Source of the DNA: Shewanella schlegeliana
GTDB taxonomy: Bacteria; Pseudomonadota; Gammaproteobacteria; Enterobacterales; Shewanellaceae
DNA length: 64,000 nucleotides
Assembly: GCF_016765635.1 (NCBI RefSeq)
Contig: NZ_JAESVD010000002.1
Location: forward strand, 372,001 to 436,000
Reading direction: 5' to 3'
Shown here: positions 36,827-45,987 of the stretch, one piece after another
Position numbering within the stretch: the first letter of the stretch is position 1
How the letters are laid out: every line of letters begins with the position of its first letter
Notes under the pieces: generated by a model
The model's database searches: none
The model's input: the letters and a program-made list of their open reading frames with translations, nothing else
What the model was told of the DNA's origin: nothing
Program-made: the position numbers and the translations under genes

Positions 36827-38401
36827 TTAGGCTGCAATATTGCCGCAGCTCGAGTCGTCCACATTGTGACGAATTAAGTAATCAAATGCCCCGAGTGATG
36901 CCGTTGCGCCGCTGCCCATGGCGATAATGATCTGTTTATAGGCTGAGTTGGTCACATCGCCTGCGGCAAAAATTCCGGGGACAGAGGTCTCGCCCTTCGC
37001 ATCGACAATGATCTCGCCACGTGCCGTCATATCGATGGTATCTTTTAGCCACTCAGAGTTTGGCACTAGACCTATCTGCACAAATATTCCGGCAAGCTCA
37101 ACATGATGGTTTTCACCTGTGGCTCTATCGGTATAGTTAAGTCCGTTAACACGCTTACCATCGCCAGTCACCTCAGTGGTCATCGCCTCGGTAATGATGT
37201 CGATATTACCCATAGATTTGGCTTTACGCTGCAGCACTTCATCGGCGCGCAAGCTCTTATCGAACTCAAGTACGGTTACGTGCTCAACGATGTTAGCCAA
37301 GTCGATTGCCGCTTCAATGCCCGAGTTACCACCGCCGATAACGGCAACACGCTTACCTTTAAACAAGGGACCGTCACAATGTGGGCAATATGCCACGCCG
37401 CTACCACGGTATTCCTGCTCACCCGGTACGTTCATTTCACGCCAGCGTGCACCAGTGGCTAACAATACGGTCTTACTACGCAGTACGGCACCATTTTCCA
37501 GTTCCAGCTCAAATAGCTCACCAGACTTTAGGCTCAACGCACGCTGGTTATTCATGATATCGACATCATACTCATGTACGTGGGCTTCTAGGTTAGCCAC
37601 CAGCTTAGGACCTTCTGTTGCCTTGACTGAGATAAAGTTTTCGATACCCACTGTCTCAGCGACCTGACCGCCAAACTTGTCAGCAACAATACCTGTACGC
37701 AGACCTTTACGTGCCGCATAAATGGCTGCCGATGCGCCCGCTGGGCCGCCGCCAACCACTAGCACTTCAAAAGGCTCTTTCTCATTGAGTTGCTCGGCTT
37801 TTCGACCTGCCGCATTGACATCAAGCTTATTTAAGATCTCAACCGTGCTGATGGCACCCATAGAGAACTGCTCGCCATTTAGATACACAGAGGGTACCGC
37901 CATGATATTGCGCTCGTTCACTTCATCTTGGAACAGTGAGCCATCAATCATCACGTTGGTGATATTTGGATTAATCGCCGCCATCATGTTCAGCGCCTGA
38001 ACCACCTCAGGACAGGTCTGACAGCTTAGGGATACATAAGTCTCGAAGCGATATTCACCCGGTAACTGACGGATCTGCTCAATCACATCGGCTTCCAACT
38101 TGATTGGGTGGCCGCCACTATGTAACAGCGCAAGCACCAAAGAGGTAAACTCGTGCCCCATAGGTAGACCCGCAAAAGTGATTTGACTGTTCAATTGTGG
38201 GTTAATCACCGACATAGAAGGAGTGCGCTCACCCACTCGCTCTGTGACTGATATGAGTGAAGACAAGCTATCAATATCTGCAGCAAGTGACTTTAACTCT
38301 TGGGCTTTTTTACTGTCATCGGCAGATACAACAAGCTCAACTGGATGTTTGAGGTTCTGCAAATAGGTGTTCAGTTGATTCTTTACGTTTGCATCTAACA
38401 T
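36827..38401 (-). CDS. ahpF: Alkyl hydroperoxide reductase subunit F
   Basis: NADH-dependent flavoprotein disulfide reductase that recycles AhpC. 524 residues (E. coli 521). The N-terminal double-thioredoxin-fold domain has its redox pair at Cys127/Cys130 (SCQTCPEV); FAD ([19 protein letters not shown]) and NAD ([15 protein letters not shown]) Rossmann motifs flank the second redox pair CPHCDGP. The C-terminal [21 protein letters not shown] motif closes the FAD site. Downstream of ahpC on the same strand across a 258-base gap that holds stem-loops. Confidence 0.96.
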   Translation of the reverse strand: MLDANVKNQLNTYLQNLKHPVELVVSADDSKKAQELKSLAADIDSLSSLISVTERVGERTPSMSVINPQLNSQITFAGLPMGHEFTSLVLALLHSGGHPIKLEADVIEQIRQLPGEYRFETYVSLSCQTCPEVVQALNMMAAINPNITNVMIDGSLFQDEVNERNIMAVPSVYLNGEQFSMGAISTVEILNKLDVNAAGRKAEQLNEKEPFEVLVVGGGPAGASAAIYAARKGLRTGIVADKFGGQVAETVGIENFISVKATEGPKLVANLEAHVHEYDVDIMNNQRALSLKSGELFELELENGAVLRSKTVLLATGARWREMNVPGEQEYRGSGVAYCPHCDGPLFKGKRVAVIGGGNSGIEAAIDLANIVEHVTVLEFDKSLRADEVLQRKAKSMGNIDIITEAMTTEVTGDGKRVNGLNYTDRATGENHHVELAGIFVQIGLVPNSEWLKDTIDMTARGEIIVDAKGETSVPGIFAAGDVTNSAYKQIIIAMGSGATASLGAFDYLIRHNVDDSSCGNIAA

Positions 38402-38534
38402 GATGACTCCTAAGTATCTTAAAGCGAATCTGAAATCCGTGTCTTACAGGCAGCATTAACCCTCAGCGCATGCCTAGCACTCGAGATAAAAATAAAAAAT
38501 GGTATAGAGAATAAAAAGTGTGTTCGTTCTAACG

Positions 38535-38577
38535 ATGGTTCAGCCTAGATTACAGGGGGGACACTAAGCTGAACCAT
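38535..38577 (-). repeat. Inverted repeat in the ahpC-ahpF gap
   Basis: ATGGTTCAGC (38535-38544) and GCTGAACCAT (38568-38577), perfect 10-bp arms around a 23-base loop, in the intercistronic region. No U-tract, so a role in mRNA stability or processing is more likely than termination. Confidence 0.6.
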
Positions 38578-38606
38578 GGAGATGAAATCTGTAATGATTT
38601 TTAGAA

Positions 38607-38634
38607 CGTTAGCAAGAGATGGGGCTTGCTAACG
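38607..38634 (-). repeat. Stem-loop just downstream of ahpC
   Basis: CGTTAGCAAG-8-base loop-CTTGCTAACG, a perfect 10-bp stem 26 bases after the ahpC stop. The following TTCTAAAAAT is not a proper U-tract, so at most a leaky terminator or a 3'-end stabilising hairpin. Confidence 0.6.
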
Positions 38635-38659
38635 CGCTGTATCATTTAAATCTTACCGA

Positions 38660-39229
38660 TTAAATCTTACCAACTAGGTCGATTGAAGGAGCTAGTGTCT
38701 CTTCACCTGGCTGCCATGCTGCAGGGCATACTTCACCGTCGTGAGTCGCAACATATTGAGCAGCTTGGATTTTACGTACTAGCTCAGCAGCACTACGACC
38801 AATACCTAGGTCATGAACTTCAGCAACTTTGATCTCACCTTCTGGGTTGATAACAAATGTGCCACGTAGTGCTAGACCGTCTTCCTCAATCATCACACCG
38901 AAGTTACGTGTGATAGTGCCCGTTGGGTCACCAATCATTGGATACTTGATCTTACCTATGGTGTCAGAGCTTGAGTGCCACGCCTTGTGAGTGAAGTGAG
39001 TGTCAGTCGATACTGAGTAAACTTCAACGCCCATAGACTGTAACTTCTCGTAGTGGTCAGCCATGTCGCCTAACTCTGTAGGGCATACAAATGTAAAGTC
39101 AGCTGGGTAGAAAAATACAACAGACCACTTGCCTAGAAGATCTTGCTCAGTCACTGGGTGGAAGTCACCGTTGTGAAAAGCAGTTGCAGAGAATGGCTTG
39201 ATTGTAGAGTTGATGATTGACTGATGCAT
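38660..39229 (-). CDS. ahpC: Alkyl hydroperoxide reductase subunit C (2-Cys peroxiredoxin)
   Basis: Reduces H2O2 and organic peroxides in the cytoplasm. 189 residues (E. coli 187). The peroxidatic Cys49 is in [10 protein letters not shown] and the resolving cysteine in [11 protein letters not shown] near residue 168. Start ATG at 39229 (MHQSIINST) has GGAG six bases upstream; the in-frame extension to 39352 is not coding by homology. Paired with ahpF downstream. Likely peroxide-induced. Confidence 0.95.
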   Translation of the reverse strand: MHQSIINSTIKPFSATAFHNGDFHPVTEQDLLGKWSVVFFYPADFTFVCPTELGDMADHYEKLQSMGVEVYSVSTDTHFTHKAWHSSSDTIGKIKYPMIGDPTGTITRNFGVMIEEDGLALRGTFVINPEGEIKVAEVHDLGIGRSAAELVRKIQAAQYVATHDGEVCPAAWQPGEETLAPSIDLVGKI

Positions 39230-39612
39230 GTAATGCTCCGTTTTAATCGTTAAAATTGAAAATACTATTTCTTTAAATTCAACAAACTGAATGAGTGATG
39301 ATGAGTCTCTTAAAGCCAGTTCGTTTTCGATGGGAGAATAATAACGGTGCACAAAAAATTATGATAACGAGTAAAAACTATCAATCTAATCTATTTTTCC
39401 GAATAGGATTAACAAATCAGCGATATTAGGTAGTTAGCGCGGTTTAAAGGCGTGAAAAGTCGAGGATAGGGCCTCAAAAATACCAAGATTAAATCTATGG
39501 ACGAAAAAAACGATTAACAAAGCCAGCAAGTAAATGGCTCGCCAATACTAATGGTATTAGCGAGACATAAGCTGTCACAACAATTAACTACAAGGCTTAT
39601 TCCCGACGAAAC
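39230..39612. other. ahpC upstream region with partial OxyR-like motifs
   Basis: 383 bases. Around 39381-39410, ATC-A..CTAT, then AATAG and a degenerate fourth quarter, resemble parts of an OxyR site, but the central spacing is 8 rather than 7 bases. Suggestive only. The rest is AT-rich and shows no gene. Confidence 0.3.
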
Positions 39613-40356
39613 TTATTCCCAAACATCGAATCGGGTCAACGAACGCCCCAGCTGAAAATCCAACTGCTGCGATAACGCTTGCGCCTTGGTTTTTAAACCA
39701 CTGGCGCTGATCTCACGCTTTGCCTTACCCGCAAACACCACCCAGTTACCGCTACCCGTTAGGCAGGCACGTACCTCGACGAAGTAATTATTAAGGTAAG
39801 CGAGTAACTCACGGTTGTGGCTATGCTCTTTCCAGCAGTTAAGCACAAGATAACCATCGGCCTTAATCAAGGCGCCACATTGAGCGATGAAAGACTCCGA
39901 TACCTGAGCTGCATCGACGCCATCGGCGCTATAGATGTCGGTAAAGATCACATCGACCCGCTTATGATCGCCAAGCTCTAAAAACTGTTTCGCATCCTGA
40001 TTGATCACCTTGAGCTTTTTGCTCAAAGGTAGCTGAAAATAGCGCTTTGCCAACTCAATCACATCGGATCTCAGTTCGACTGCGGTGAGTTTGATCCCCG
40101 CATCGAAGTGACGTAGCGCGTGGATGAGTCCACCACCGCCAAGCCCGAGTACGATAGCACTCTTAGGTTGGCTATAGAGCAGCACCAATAGCATGGCTTG
40201 CACATAGGTATGCTGCGGAATATGCGGCGCAGCTTTGAGTAGCTTACTCTGCTCGTCGTTTTCACCAAATGCCAGAATTCTCGCTTCCTTATCTTCTAAC
40301 ACAATAAGTGGGCCGTATTCATCTTGGGTTTGGTGCAGTACTTGATATTCTGACAT
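39613..40356 (-). CDS. Spermidine-synthase-like SAM-dependent enzyme
   Basis: About 247 residues of the polyamine-synthase/methyltransferase fold. Motif I is AIVLGLGGGGLIHAL, followed by TAVELRSDVIELAKRYF (acidic ribose-binding Glu) and VDVIFTDIYSADGVD, where spermidine synthases have D-x-x-D-P. It lacks the N-terminal β-tetramerisation region in full and the typical GGG-x-GG-x-x-RE, so true spermidine synthase activity is unlikely. ATG at 40356 has GGAG five bases upstream. Function unknown. Confidence 0.75.
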   Translation of the reverse strand: MSEYQVLHQTQDEYGPLIVLEDKEARILAFGENDEQSKLLKAAPHIPQHTYVQAMLLVLLYSQPKSAIVLGLGGGGLIHALRHFDAGIKLTAVELRSDVIELAKRYFQLPLSKKLKVINQDAKQFLELGDHKRVDVIFTDIYSADGVDAAQVSESFIAQCGALIKADGYLVLNCWKEHSHNRELLAYLNNYFVEVRACLTGSGNWVVFAGKAKREISASGLKTKAQALSQQLDFQLGRSLTRFDVWE

Positions 40357-40653
40357 GAGGTCTCCGACATTTGGGGCGCTATTATGCGTTAAATTCTGCT
40401 TTAATAAAATGCCGCCGTTATAGCCACAACCCCCGATAGCTGTGAGGCCTTGGAGTAACAAGCAATACACATCAACAAACAAAAATCAGCACCGCGCCAA
40501 ATCTTGGCACAAACACCACAGCCATAAAACAAGTCACAGCAAGGTCACTACAAACAAAACAATTTTCCAACCCAGAGTTGCGAGCATTATCACATCTCAT
40601 TTTTTACCGATACATACAATCTGCGCCATTCTCAATTTAGTAAGATCAAACCA

Positions 40654-41178
40654 ATGAAAAAGACAATCTCAGCAGTCGCGTTAACTGCAATTCTAAGCAC
40701 TCAACTTACCGGTTGTATGGGCCAAATGGGTCTAAGTGCCATGGTAACTAAGGCAAACCTTAGCGCTGTAGATAACCGTTACGGCCGTGCAGGCCTATTT
40801 ATGCTTATGAGCCCAATTTATGGCTTCGCTGCGACTGGCGATCTATTTATTGTTAACAGCATCGAATTCTGGACTGGCACCAACCCAGTAACGGGCCGCT
40901 CTCCTGCTGTTGTTGACATGCCTGTTGAAGCGATTTTCAAGGTAAACCAACACATCGATGGCGACCTAACTACCGCTCCGCTAAAAAACGTTAAGCTAAC
41001 TAGCGCTTCAATGGTTGCAACTGACGAAAATACCTTAGCAATGACGCTAGTGTATGAAGATGGTAGCCAGCAGGTTATGTCTGGTGTTAAGCAAGGCGAG
41101 CATGTTGATTTCTATTTAGATAACAGCTTCATTGCACGCATAAGCACAGATGAGCTTGCTGCGTACCAGCAAGGTTAA
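40654..41178 (+). CDS. DUF3332 family putative lipoprotein
   Basis: 174 residues. Signal with a lipobox (MKKTISAVALTAILSTQLTGC, Cys21) predicts an exported lipid-anchored protein. The segment GRAGLFMLMSPIYGFAATGDLFIVNSIEFWTGTNP is hydrophobic and is the DUF3332 hallmark. The C-terminal half is a β-rich soluble domain. No known function. Flanked by a strong terminator on its 3' side; single gene. Confidence 0.82.
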   Translation: MKKTISAVALTAILSTQLTGCMGQMGLSAMVTKANLSAVDNRYGRAGLFMLMSPIYGFAATGDLFIVNSIEFWTGTNPVTGRSPAVVDMPVEAIFKVNQHIDGDLTTAPLKNVKLTSASMVATDENTLAMTLVYEDGSQQVMSGVKQGEHVDFYLDNSFIARISTDELAAYQQG

Positions 41179-41218
41179 TACCAAGCGGTATAATTAATAA
41201 CGCTTACTCCGTGATCTA

Positions 41219-41248
41219 AAAAGGGCCAGTTATACTGGCCCTTTTTTT
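41219..41248 (+). terminator. Intrinsic terminator, bidirectional
   Basis: AAAAAGGGCCAGT-TAT-ACTGGCCCTTTTTTT between convergent genes, 40 bases after the DUF3332 stop. Confidence 0.88.
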
Positions 41249-41283
41249 ATCTACTTTGACTAAAGCGTTTTATGCTTAGCCCG

Positions 41284-42021
41284 TTACTTGAGCGTTCGTT
41301 GGAAAAACGCCACCGCCTGCAGATACATCTGTAGTGCAAGCGCTGGATCATACCTGCTATCTTCATCACGCATAAAGGCATGCTGGGCATTGACCTCTAG
41401 CCAGTTAAACTTAACCTCAGTGGCTTCAAGCTTGTCATACACTAGCTTGCGCCCTTCACTGGATACATGGGGATCTTGCTTACCAAACACCATCACCAAC
41501 TCGGCCGCGATATCGCCGGTTCGGCTCAAGGAGTCATTACCCTTGTCACTAGGCAAAGTATTGGAGTGGATATCGGTCGGATATAAACAAAACGCCCCTT
41601 GGATATCGGGATTTATTGCGGCGCGATAGGCTAAATGCCCTCCAATACACACCCCCATGCTACCAATATTGCTGCTGCAAAAACTTAGGCTGCGAGCAAA
41701 GTCCACCAGCGCCTCAGTGTCGCTGTCATGGTCTTCCAGCCGCTTAGCAAACTTATCTTCGTTACCTTTGTCTTTACCTATATCGTCGTACGCCAGTACG
41801 GTGCCGATAGGGTTAAGCTCATGAAACACTTCAGGAACCAAGACCACAAAGCCGTGACCGGCCAGGATCGCAGCGGCACGGGCGATAGGCGCCGTTTGCT
41901 GGAAGATCTCTGAATAAAAGATAATAGTTGCAAATTGCCCTTCACAATCGGGGCGGTATAGGTAGGTCCGCATGGTTCCTGTTGCGGTGGAAATATCATG
42001 GACCTCTTGAGTAATGATCAT
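41284..42021 (-). CDS. Dienelactone hydrolase family protein
   Basis: 245 residues, cytoplasmic α/β-hydrolase. The nucleophile is a cysteine in SMGVCIGGHLAY, as in true dienelactone hydrolases; the acid is probably in FGKQDPHVS and the histidine in NAQHAFM. Substrate unknown; no aromatic-degradation genes are nearby. ATG at 42021, followed by the convergent terminator at 41219-41248. Confidence 0.85.
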   Translation of the reverse strand: MIITQEVHDISTATGTMRTYLYRPDCEGQFATIIFYSEIFQQTAPIARAAAILAGHGFVVLVPEVFHELNPIGTVLAYDDIGKDKGNEDKFAKRLEDHDSDTEALVDFARSLSFCSSNIGSMGVCIGGHLAYRAAINPDIQGAFCLYPTDIHSNTLPSDKGNDSLSRTGDIAAELVMVFGKQDPHVSSEGRKLVYDKLEATEVKFNWLEVNAQHAFMRDEDSRYDPALALQMYLQAVAFFQRTLK

Positions 42022-42226
42022 CGGCTCTCTTTCCTTAGATGCTGGTCAGTAGACAATGACTCGCCACGTAGGCAGCGAGCAGTATGATAATAGCTATCTT
42101 CTTATGTCGATTATAATCAATCCTCTCGATAGCTTAAGCAAGTGGTTTAACTCTATAAAAAAGGCAGTCGCACTCAAGTGATTTACACCTAAAATCGCTC
42201 CTGCCCACTCACTTATCACTAACAGA

Positions 42227-43216
42227 TTAATACAGCTGATTAGGGCACGCCTCTCCTGCCAGCAGCTGAGTGACATTTGTCAGTGTGGTGTGTGCAATCG
42301 CGCTCAAGGCTTCCTCTGTTAAGAATGCCTGATGGCCAGTAAAGATCACGTTGTGGCATGCCGATAGACGCCTAAAGACATCATCTTGAATGATCTCACT
42401 CGACTTATCTTCAAAGAATAGTTCTTTCTCATTCTCGTAAACATCTAACCCCAATGAGCCAAGTTGACCAGACTTGAGAGCTTCCATAGCATCGAGGGCA
42501 TTAAGCAAGCCACCACGGCTGGTGTTGATCACCATCACGCCAGGTTTCATCTTACTAAAGCTCTTCTGGCTCAGCAGATGATGGTTCTCTTTAGTCAGTG
42601 GACAATGCAAACTAATCACATCACAAATCGGATATAGCTGCTCCAGAGATAAATACTCGACCCCTAAGTCAATTACCGCTTGATTTGGATAAGGATCGTG
42701 AGCCACGACTTTGCAGCCGAAACCTTGCAGTACCTTGATGGTTGCCAGCCCAATTTTACCTGTGCCTATTACGCCGACTGTGCGGCCATGCATGTTAAAG
42801 CCCACGAGTCCATCTAGTGAGAAGTTCGCATCACGGGTACGCTGGTATGCTTTATGAATTTTACGGTTCAGGGTCAGCATGAGTGCCACCGTGTGTTCGG
42901 CCACTGACTCGGGAGAATAGGCCGGTACGTTTACCACCTTCATGCCCAAACGCTCGGCAGCCTCAAGATCGACATTATTAAAGCCCGCACAGCGCATGGC
43001 GATAATCTTGGTCCCACCCTGTGCTAGCTCGACTAACACCTCTTCACACAGTGAATCATTGACAAAGGCGCACACTATCTCAAAGCCTTCTGCTAACTTC
43101 ACCGTTTGCATACACAGTCGATAATCGAAATATTCAATATTGGCACCAAAGCCAGCATTGGTGCGATCGAAGTACTGCATGTCGTAATGTTTAGCGCTAA
43201 AGAAGCCTATTTTCAT
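42227..43216 (-). CDS. ldhA: D-lactate dehydrogenase, fermentative
   Basis: NADH-dependent reduction of pyruvate to D-lactate. 329 residues, identical in length to E. coli LdhA. NAD fold VGVIGTGKIGLATIKVL; catalytic Arg in INTSRGGLLN, Glu in LDVYENEKELFFED, His in FTGHQAFLTEEAL. Substrate-side motif MRCAGFNNVD. ATG at 43216 has AAGG eight bases upstream; the in-frame extension to 43294 is unlikely. Monocistronic, divergent from the small membrane-protein cluster. Confidence 0.95.
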   Translation of the reverse strand: MKIGFFSAKHYDMQYFDRTNAGFGANIEYFDYRLCMQTVKLAEGFEIVCAFVNDSLCEEVLVELAQGGTKIIAMRCAGFNNVDLEAAERLGMKVVNVPAYSPESVAEHTVALMLTLNRKIHKAYQRTRDANFSLDGLVGFNMHGRTVGVIGTGKIGLATIKVLQGFGCKVVAHDPYPNQAVIDLGVEYLSLEQLYPICDVISLHCPLTKENHHLLSQKSFSKMKPGVMVINTSRGGLLNALDAMEALKSGQLGSLGLDVYENEKELFFEDKSSEIIQDDVFRRLSACHNVIFTGHQAFLTEEALSAIAHTTLTNVTQLLAGEACPNQLY

Positions 43217-43321
43217 TGTAGAAACCTTACCTAAATGAGAAGGAAAAACCGTAACCAGTGTATGTGATATTGGCAGATTTGTCTTGTAGGCCATGGAGCT
43301 ATGTCTAATGGGAGGGAGTTT

Positions 43322-43359
43322 TTAGACAAAGAAAAAGCGAGCTCCTGACAGCTCGCTTT
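43322..43359 (-). terminator. Orphan terminator-like hairpin upstream of ldhA
   Basis: On the - strand AAAGCGAGC-TGTCAGGA-GCTCGCTTT followed by TTCTTTG. It lies about 106 bases before the ldhA ATG, with no - strand gene upstream of it. It could be an attenuator in the ldhA leader or the 3' end of a small RNA. Confidence 0.55.
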
Positions 43360-43473
43360 CCAGCTTATTCTGAAGGCTTTGCTAAGGAGTTAAGGATAAA
43401 TTCTCTTAAGCATTCAGATCGAAGCCATTATTGACTGAGCATAAAAATATCAATAACAGCAAGGAGTAAGCAT

Positions 43474-43539
43474 ATGTTTGCTAGCCTACCACTATCTATA
43501 AATAGGTATCGATATCTGCTTCACAAATTTACTGTATAG
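43474..43539 (+). CDS. Possible 21-residue peptide
   Basis: ATG with AGGAG seven bases upstream, then 20 further codons and TAG: MFASLPLSINRYRYLLHKFT and a final Val. No family is recognised. The good ribosome site is the only evidence. It may be a leader peptide for the downstream membrane-protein gene, 127 bases further on, or chance. Confidence 0.25.
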   Translation: MFASLPLSINRYRYLLHKFTV

Positions 43540-43665
43540 CCAATGCTATCGCCTTCAAAATAAACAAAACAGCCATTAAACTAGGCTTGTGATCTGTCAA
43601 TGCTTTTCAAATAGCCATTTCCTGATAAGATTTACAGCAACCTAGTAGCACAAGACTCCTTAAAT

Positions 43666-44076
43666 ATGGCCAGAAAAGAACTCACAGAAAAACAATTTAT
43701 GATCCAACGTTTTTCTAAGACCGCCCTACGCGCTTTGCATATATTGGGGATCACCGGGGCTGGTGGTGGCATTTTACTGCACGTACCTCAGGAACAATGG
43801 CTGGTCTACTGGATCATGGCCATGAGCACTGGCGCGGCCATGATGGCTTGGGAGATAGTGCGTGACTGGCAGTGGCTAATCCAGCTAAAGGGGGTGCTGA
43901 CCCTAGTAAAGCTCGGTTTGCTCGGTTTATTTATTCCCTTTGCCACCTACAAGCCTGAGCTGCTTATCGCTATCGTGTTATTATCAGTAGTCGTATCCCA
44001 CGGCCCAGCAGGGCTAAGACATTTCTCAGTAGTACATGGACGCAGAATCGGTGGAAGAAAAGAAGTTAAAGGCTAA
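43666..44076 (+). CDS. Four-TM integral membrane protein, unknown function
   Basis: 136 residues with about four TM segments (ALHILGITGAGGGILLHV, WLVYWIMAMSTGAAMMAW, LVKLGLLGLFIPFA, LLIAIVLLSVVVSHG) and a basic C-terminal tail. No domain name can be given. Its end overlaps the start of the methyltransferase by 41 bases, suggesting co-expression. The ribosome site is weak. Confidence 0.68.
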   Translation: MARKELTEKQFMIQRFSKTALRALHILGITGAGGGILLHVPQEQWLVYWIMAMSTGAAMMAWEIVRDWQWLIQLKGVLTLVKLGLLGLFIPFATYKPELLIAIVLLSVVVSHGPAGLRHFSVVHGRRIGGRKEVKG

Positions 44077-44596
44077 CACTGCTGCACTGATCACTCAGTT
44101 TTCAGCGCTGAACGACTACCTCGCCCCCAGCTGTCAGGTACTCGACCTTGCCTGTGGCAGCGGCCGTAATGGTCAATGGTTTACCAATAAAGGCTGCCAT
44201 GTGAGTTATCTTGACCAAAACCTATCAAGGCTAGATGTAACAGCTAATGACCCTAGCCCCATCGAGTTACTCGAGTGGGATCTCGAAGATGGTAGTGCGC
44301 CGAAGCTCCCTACTGAGCACTATGATATTGTTCTGGTATTTAACTACCTACACCGACCGCTATTCGCGCAAATAATGGATAGCATCAAGCCTGGCGGAAT
44401 AATTATTTACGAGACCTTTACCGAGCAACAAGCACAAATCGGTCGGCCTAAAAATCCCAACTTCCTGCTTAAAACGGGTGAATTAAAAGCATTATTTGCC
44501 AATTGGCACACACTCCATTACGCTGAAGATCTATTCACTGAATTATCTACGGCGAGTTATAAGGCGCAGCTTATCGCTCAAAAACCACCAGTTTAA
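44036..44596 (+). CDS. Class I SAM-dependent methyltransferase
   Basis: 186 residues. Motif I is VLDLACGSGRNGQWF, then VSYLDQNLSRL and YDIVLVFNYLHRPLF, close to the TehB-like group of small methyltransferases; IKPGGIIIYETFT is motif post-III. The substrate is unknown. The start overlaps the membrane-protein gene by 41 bases in another frame; the SAM fold begins near residue 30, so the exact start is uncertain. Confidence 0.83.
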   Translation: MDAESVEEKKLKANTAALITQFSALNDYLAPSCQVLDLACGSGRNGQWFTNKGCHVSYLDQNLSRLDVTANDPSPIELLEWDLEDGSAPKLPTEHYDIVLVFNYLHRPLFAQIMDSIKPGGIIIYETFTEQQAQIGRPKNPNFLLKTGELKALFANWHTLHYAEDLFTELSTASYKAQLIAQKPPV

Positions 44597-44635
44597 TTGC
44601 AACTGCGATAAAACAGCATGAAATGGAGGCCAGCT

Positions 44636-44926
44636 ATGTTCCCCTATCCAGAACAATATCGAATTGCGCTTCCCCCTATCATCACAGGCTTTATGGTTAT
44701 CTGGGCACTGCTAAGTCGGTTAGTGTTTGGCGATGCCAGCGTTCTGAGCCTGTATCCACTGTTAGCCCTGTTTCCCATCATCATCTTGCTACATGTCTAT
44801 CTGATCTGGGATGCCAGAAGTATGGGACGCCTAGACCAATCCTTCTACGCCTTGATCCACTGCGCCTTGGCATTTGTAATTTGGACCTTTGCCATCATGC
44901 ATGTTAACGGCCGAGGCTTTTCTTAA
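44636..44926 (+). CDS. Small three-TM membrane protein, unknown function
   Basis: 96 residues with three hydrophobic segments (LPPIITGFMVIWALLSRLVF, LYPLLALFPIIILLHVYL, LIHCALAFVIWTFAIMHV). ATG at 44636 has GGAGG six bases upstream, better than the in-frame start at 44618. Third gene of a tight cluster with the methyltransferase. No function recognised. Confidence 0.65.
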   Translation: MFPYPEQYRIALPPIITGFMVIWALLSRLVFGDASVLSLYPLLALFPIIILLHVYLIWDARSMGRLDQSFYALIHCALAFVIWTFAIMHVNGRGFS

Positions 44927-45032
44927 TTCAGCCCAAGCGATAACTGGCGCTACGTTGGATTATCTCGAATCTGCTTGCATGAAGAACGTCCAAAGAGGTA
45001 TCTTTGCCGCGCATTTTTAATAAGGTTCAATC

Positions 45033-45710
45033 ATGACTGATTTCGTCTACTCTCCTCCCACTACGCCTTGGCTTGAAGTCTTACATCAAGACAGAGACAT
45101 TATGGTCGTTAATAAGCCATCGGGGCTGCTCTCTGTGCCGGGTCGAGATCCTGCTCATGCAGATAGTACCTACACTCGGGTGTTGGCCGAATTCCCAGAC
45201 GCTAAAATCGTCCACCGCTTAGATATGGCGACTTCCGGCGTTATCGTGGTGGCTTTGCTGCGCAGCGCAGAATCAGAGCTTAAGCGTCAATTCAGAGACA
45301 GAGAAACCGAGAAGACCTACTATGCTAGAGTCGCCGGTCACGTCAAACAGAACCATGGCACGATTAACCTGCCACTGATTTGTGACTGGCCAAATCGCCC
45401 GAAACAGAAGGTGGATCATAAGATAGGTAAGCCATCACAGACTCATTATGAAGTGATCAGCTATGGCAAACGTTCAACCTTAGTTAAACTAACCCCCATT
45501 ACTGGACGCTCCCATCAGCTACGAGTACACATGATGGCCCTAGGACACCCAATTTTAGGCGATAACTTCTATGCCGACCCATTAGCAAAAAGACTCGCTC
45601 CACGTCTTTTGCTACATGCTCAGTCACTCACTATTACTCACCCTTACACTAAAGAGCGAATGACCTTTAGCTGTGATGCCCCCTTTATGAATGCCGAGGG
45701 CGAGCAGTAA
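45033..45710 (+). CDS. rluA: Dual-specificity rRNA/tRNA pseudouridine synthase
   Basis: 225 residues (E. coli RluA 219), no S4 domain. The catalytic Asp is in KIVHRLDMATSGVIV; DIMVVNKPSGLLSVPGR and ITGRSHQLRVHMMALGHPILGD are RluA-family motifs. RluA modifies 23S rRNA U746 and tRNA U32. The short length and lack of an N-terminal extension support RluA over RluC/RluD. Confidence 0.9.
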   Translation: MTDFVYSPPTTPWLEVLHQDRDIMVVNKPSGLLSVPGRDPAHADSTYTRVLAEFPDAKIVHRLDMATSGVIVVALLRSAESELKRQFRDRETEKTYYARVAGHVKQNHGTINLPLICDWPNRPKQKVDHKIGKPSQTHYEVISYGKRSTLVKLTPITGRSHQLRVHMMALGHPILGDNFYADPLAKRLAPRLLLHAQSLTITHPYTKERMTFSCDAPFMNAEGEQ

Positions 45711-45736
45711 AACTGATTGAGAACGCTTTAAAGCAA

Positions 45737-45770
45737 AGCGCCAGCAAGACACGACTTAGTCGTTGGCGCT
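45737..45770 (+). repeat. Hairpin after rluA
   Basis: AGCGCCA...ACGACT-T-AGTCGT-TGGCGCT, a two-part stem 27 bases past the rluA stop. No U-tract follows, so it may be a processing or weak termination structure. Another small palindrome (CACTCC/GGAGTG, 45829-45850) follows. Confidence 0.5.
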
Positions 45771-45987
45771 AATCGCTCGGTAACCCTCCGCATCCCCCCT
45801 TTTCGACAACCTCATCTTTAAGCACTGCACTCCTTCCGTGACAGGGAGTGTGCAAAATAGCGAGTTCTACAGCGCCGCCGAGATAGAAGGTGTGCCATCT
45901 CCAGCACTTCTTCCATAAACCAGTAGAATATTCATCAAAAAATCCGTAAATTGCTTAACTAACCAATAAGCAATTGACCTATTTATT

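Larger units (their letters stand above)
43217..43665. other. Divergent intergenic region with orphan terminator and short ORF
   Basis: 449 bases between ldhA and the membrane-protein gene. It contains a terminator-like hairpin on the - strand and a 21-codon ORF on the + strand with a strong ribosome site (both listed separately). A perfect -35-like TTGACA on the - strand lies near 43596-43601, without a good -10. Confidence 0.5.

Noticed and set aside
37176..37667. 163-codon + strand ORF inside ahpF
   Set aside because: Antisense to a fully conserved AhpF; no ribosome site or family match.
39381..39416. OxyR box upstream of ahpC
   Set aside because: Only two of four ATAG/CTAT quarters fit well and the central spacing is off by one base; too weak to call a site.
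44623..44907. 94-codon ORF in another frame of the three-TM protein gene
   Set aside because: The frame starting at 44636 has GGAGG at good spacing and forms clear TM helices; this one looks like random coding.
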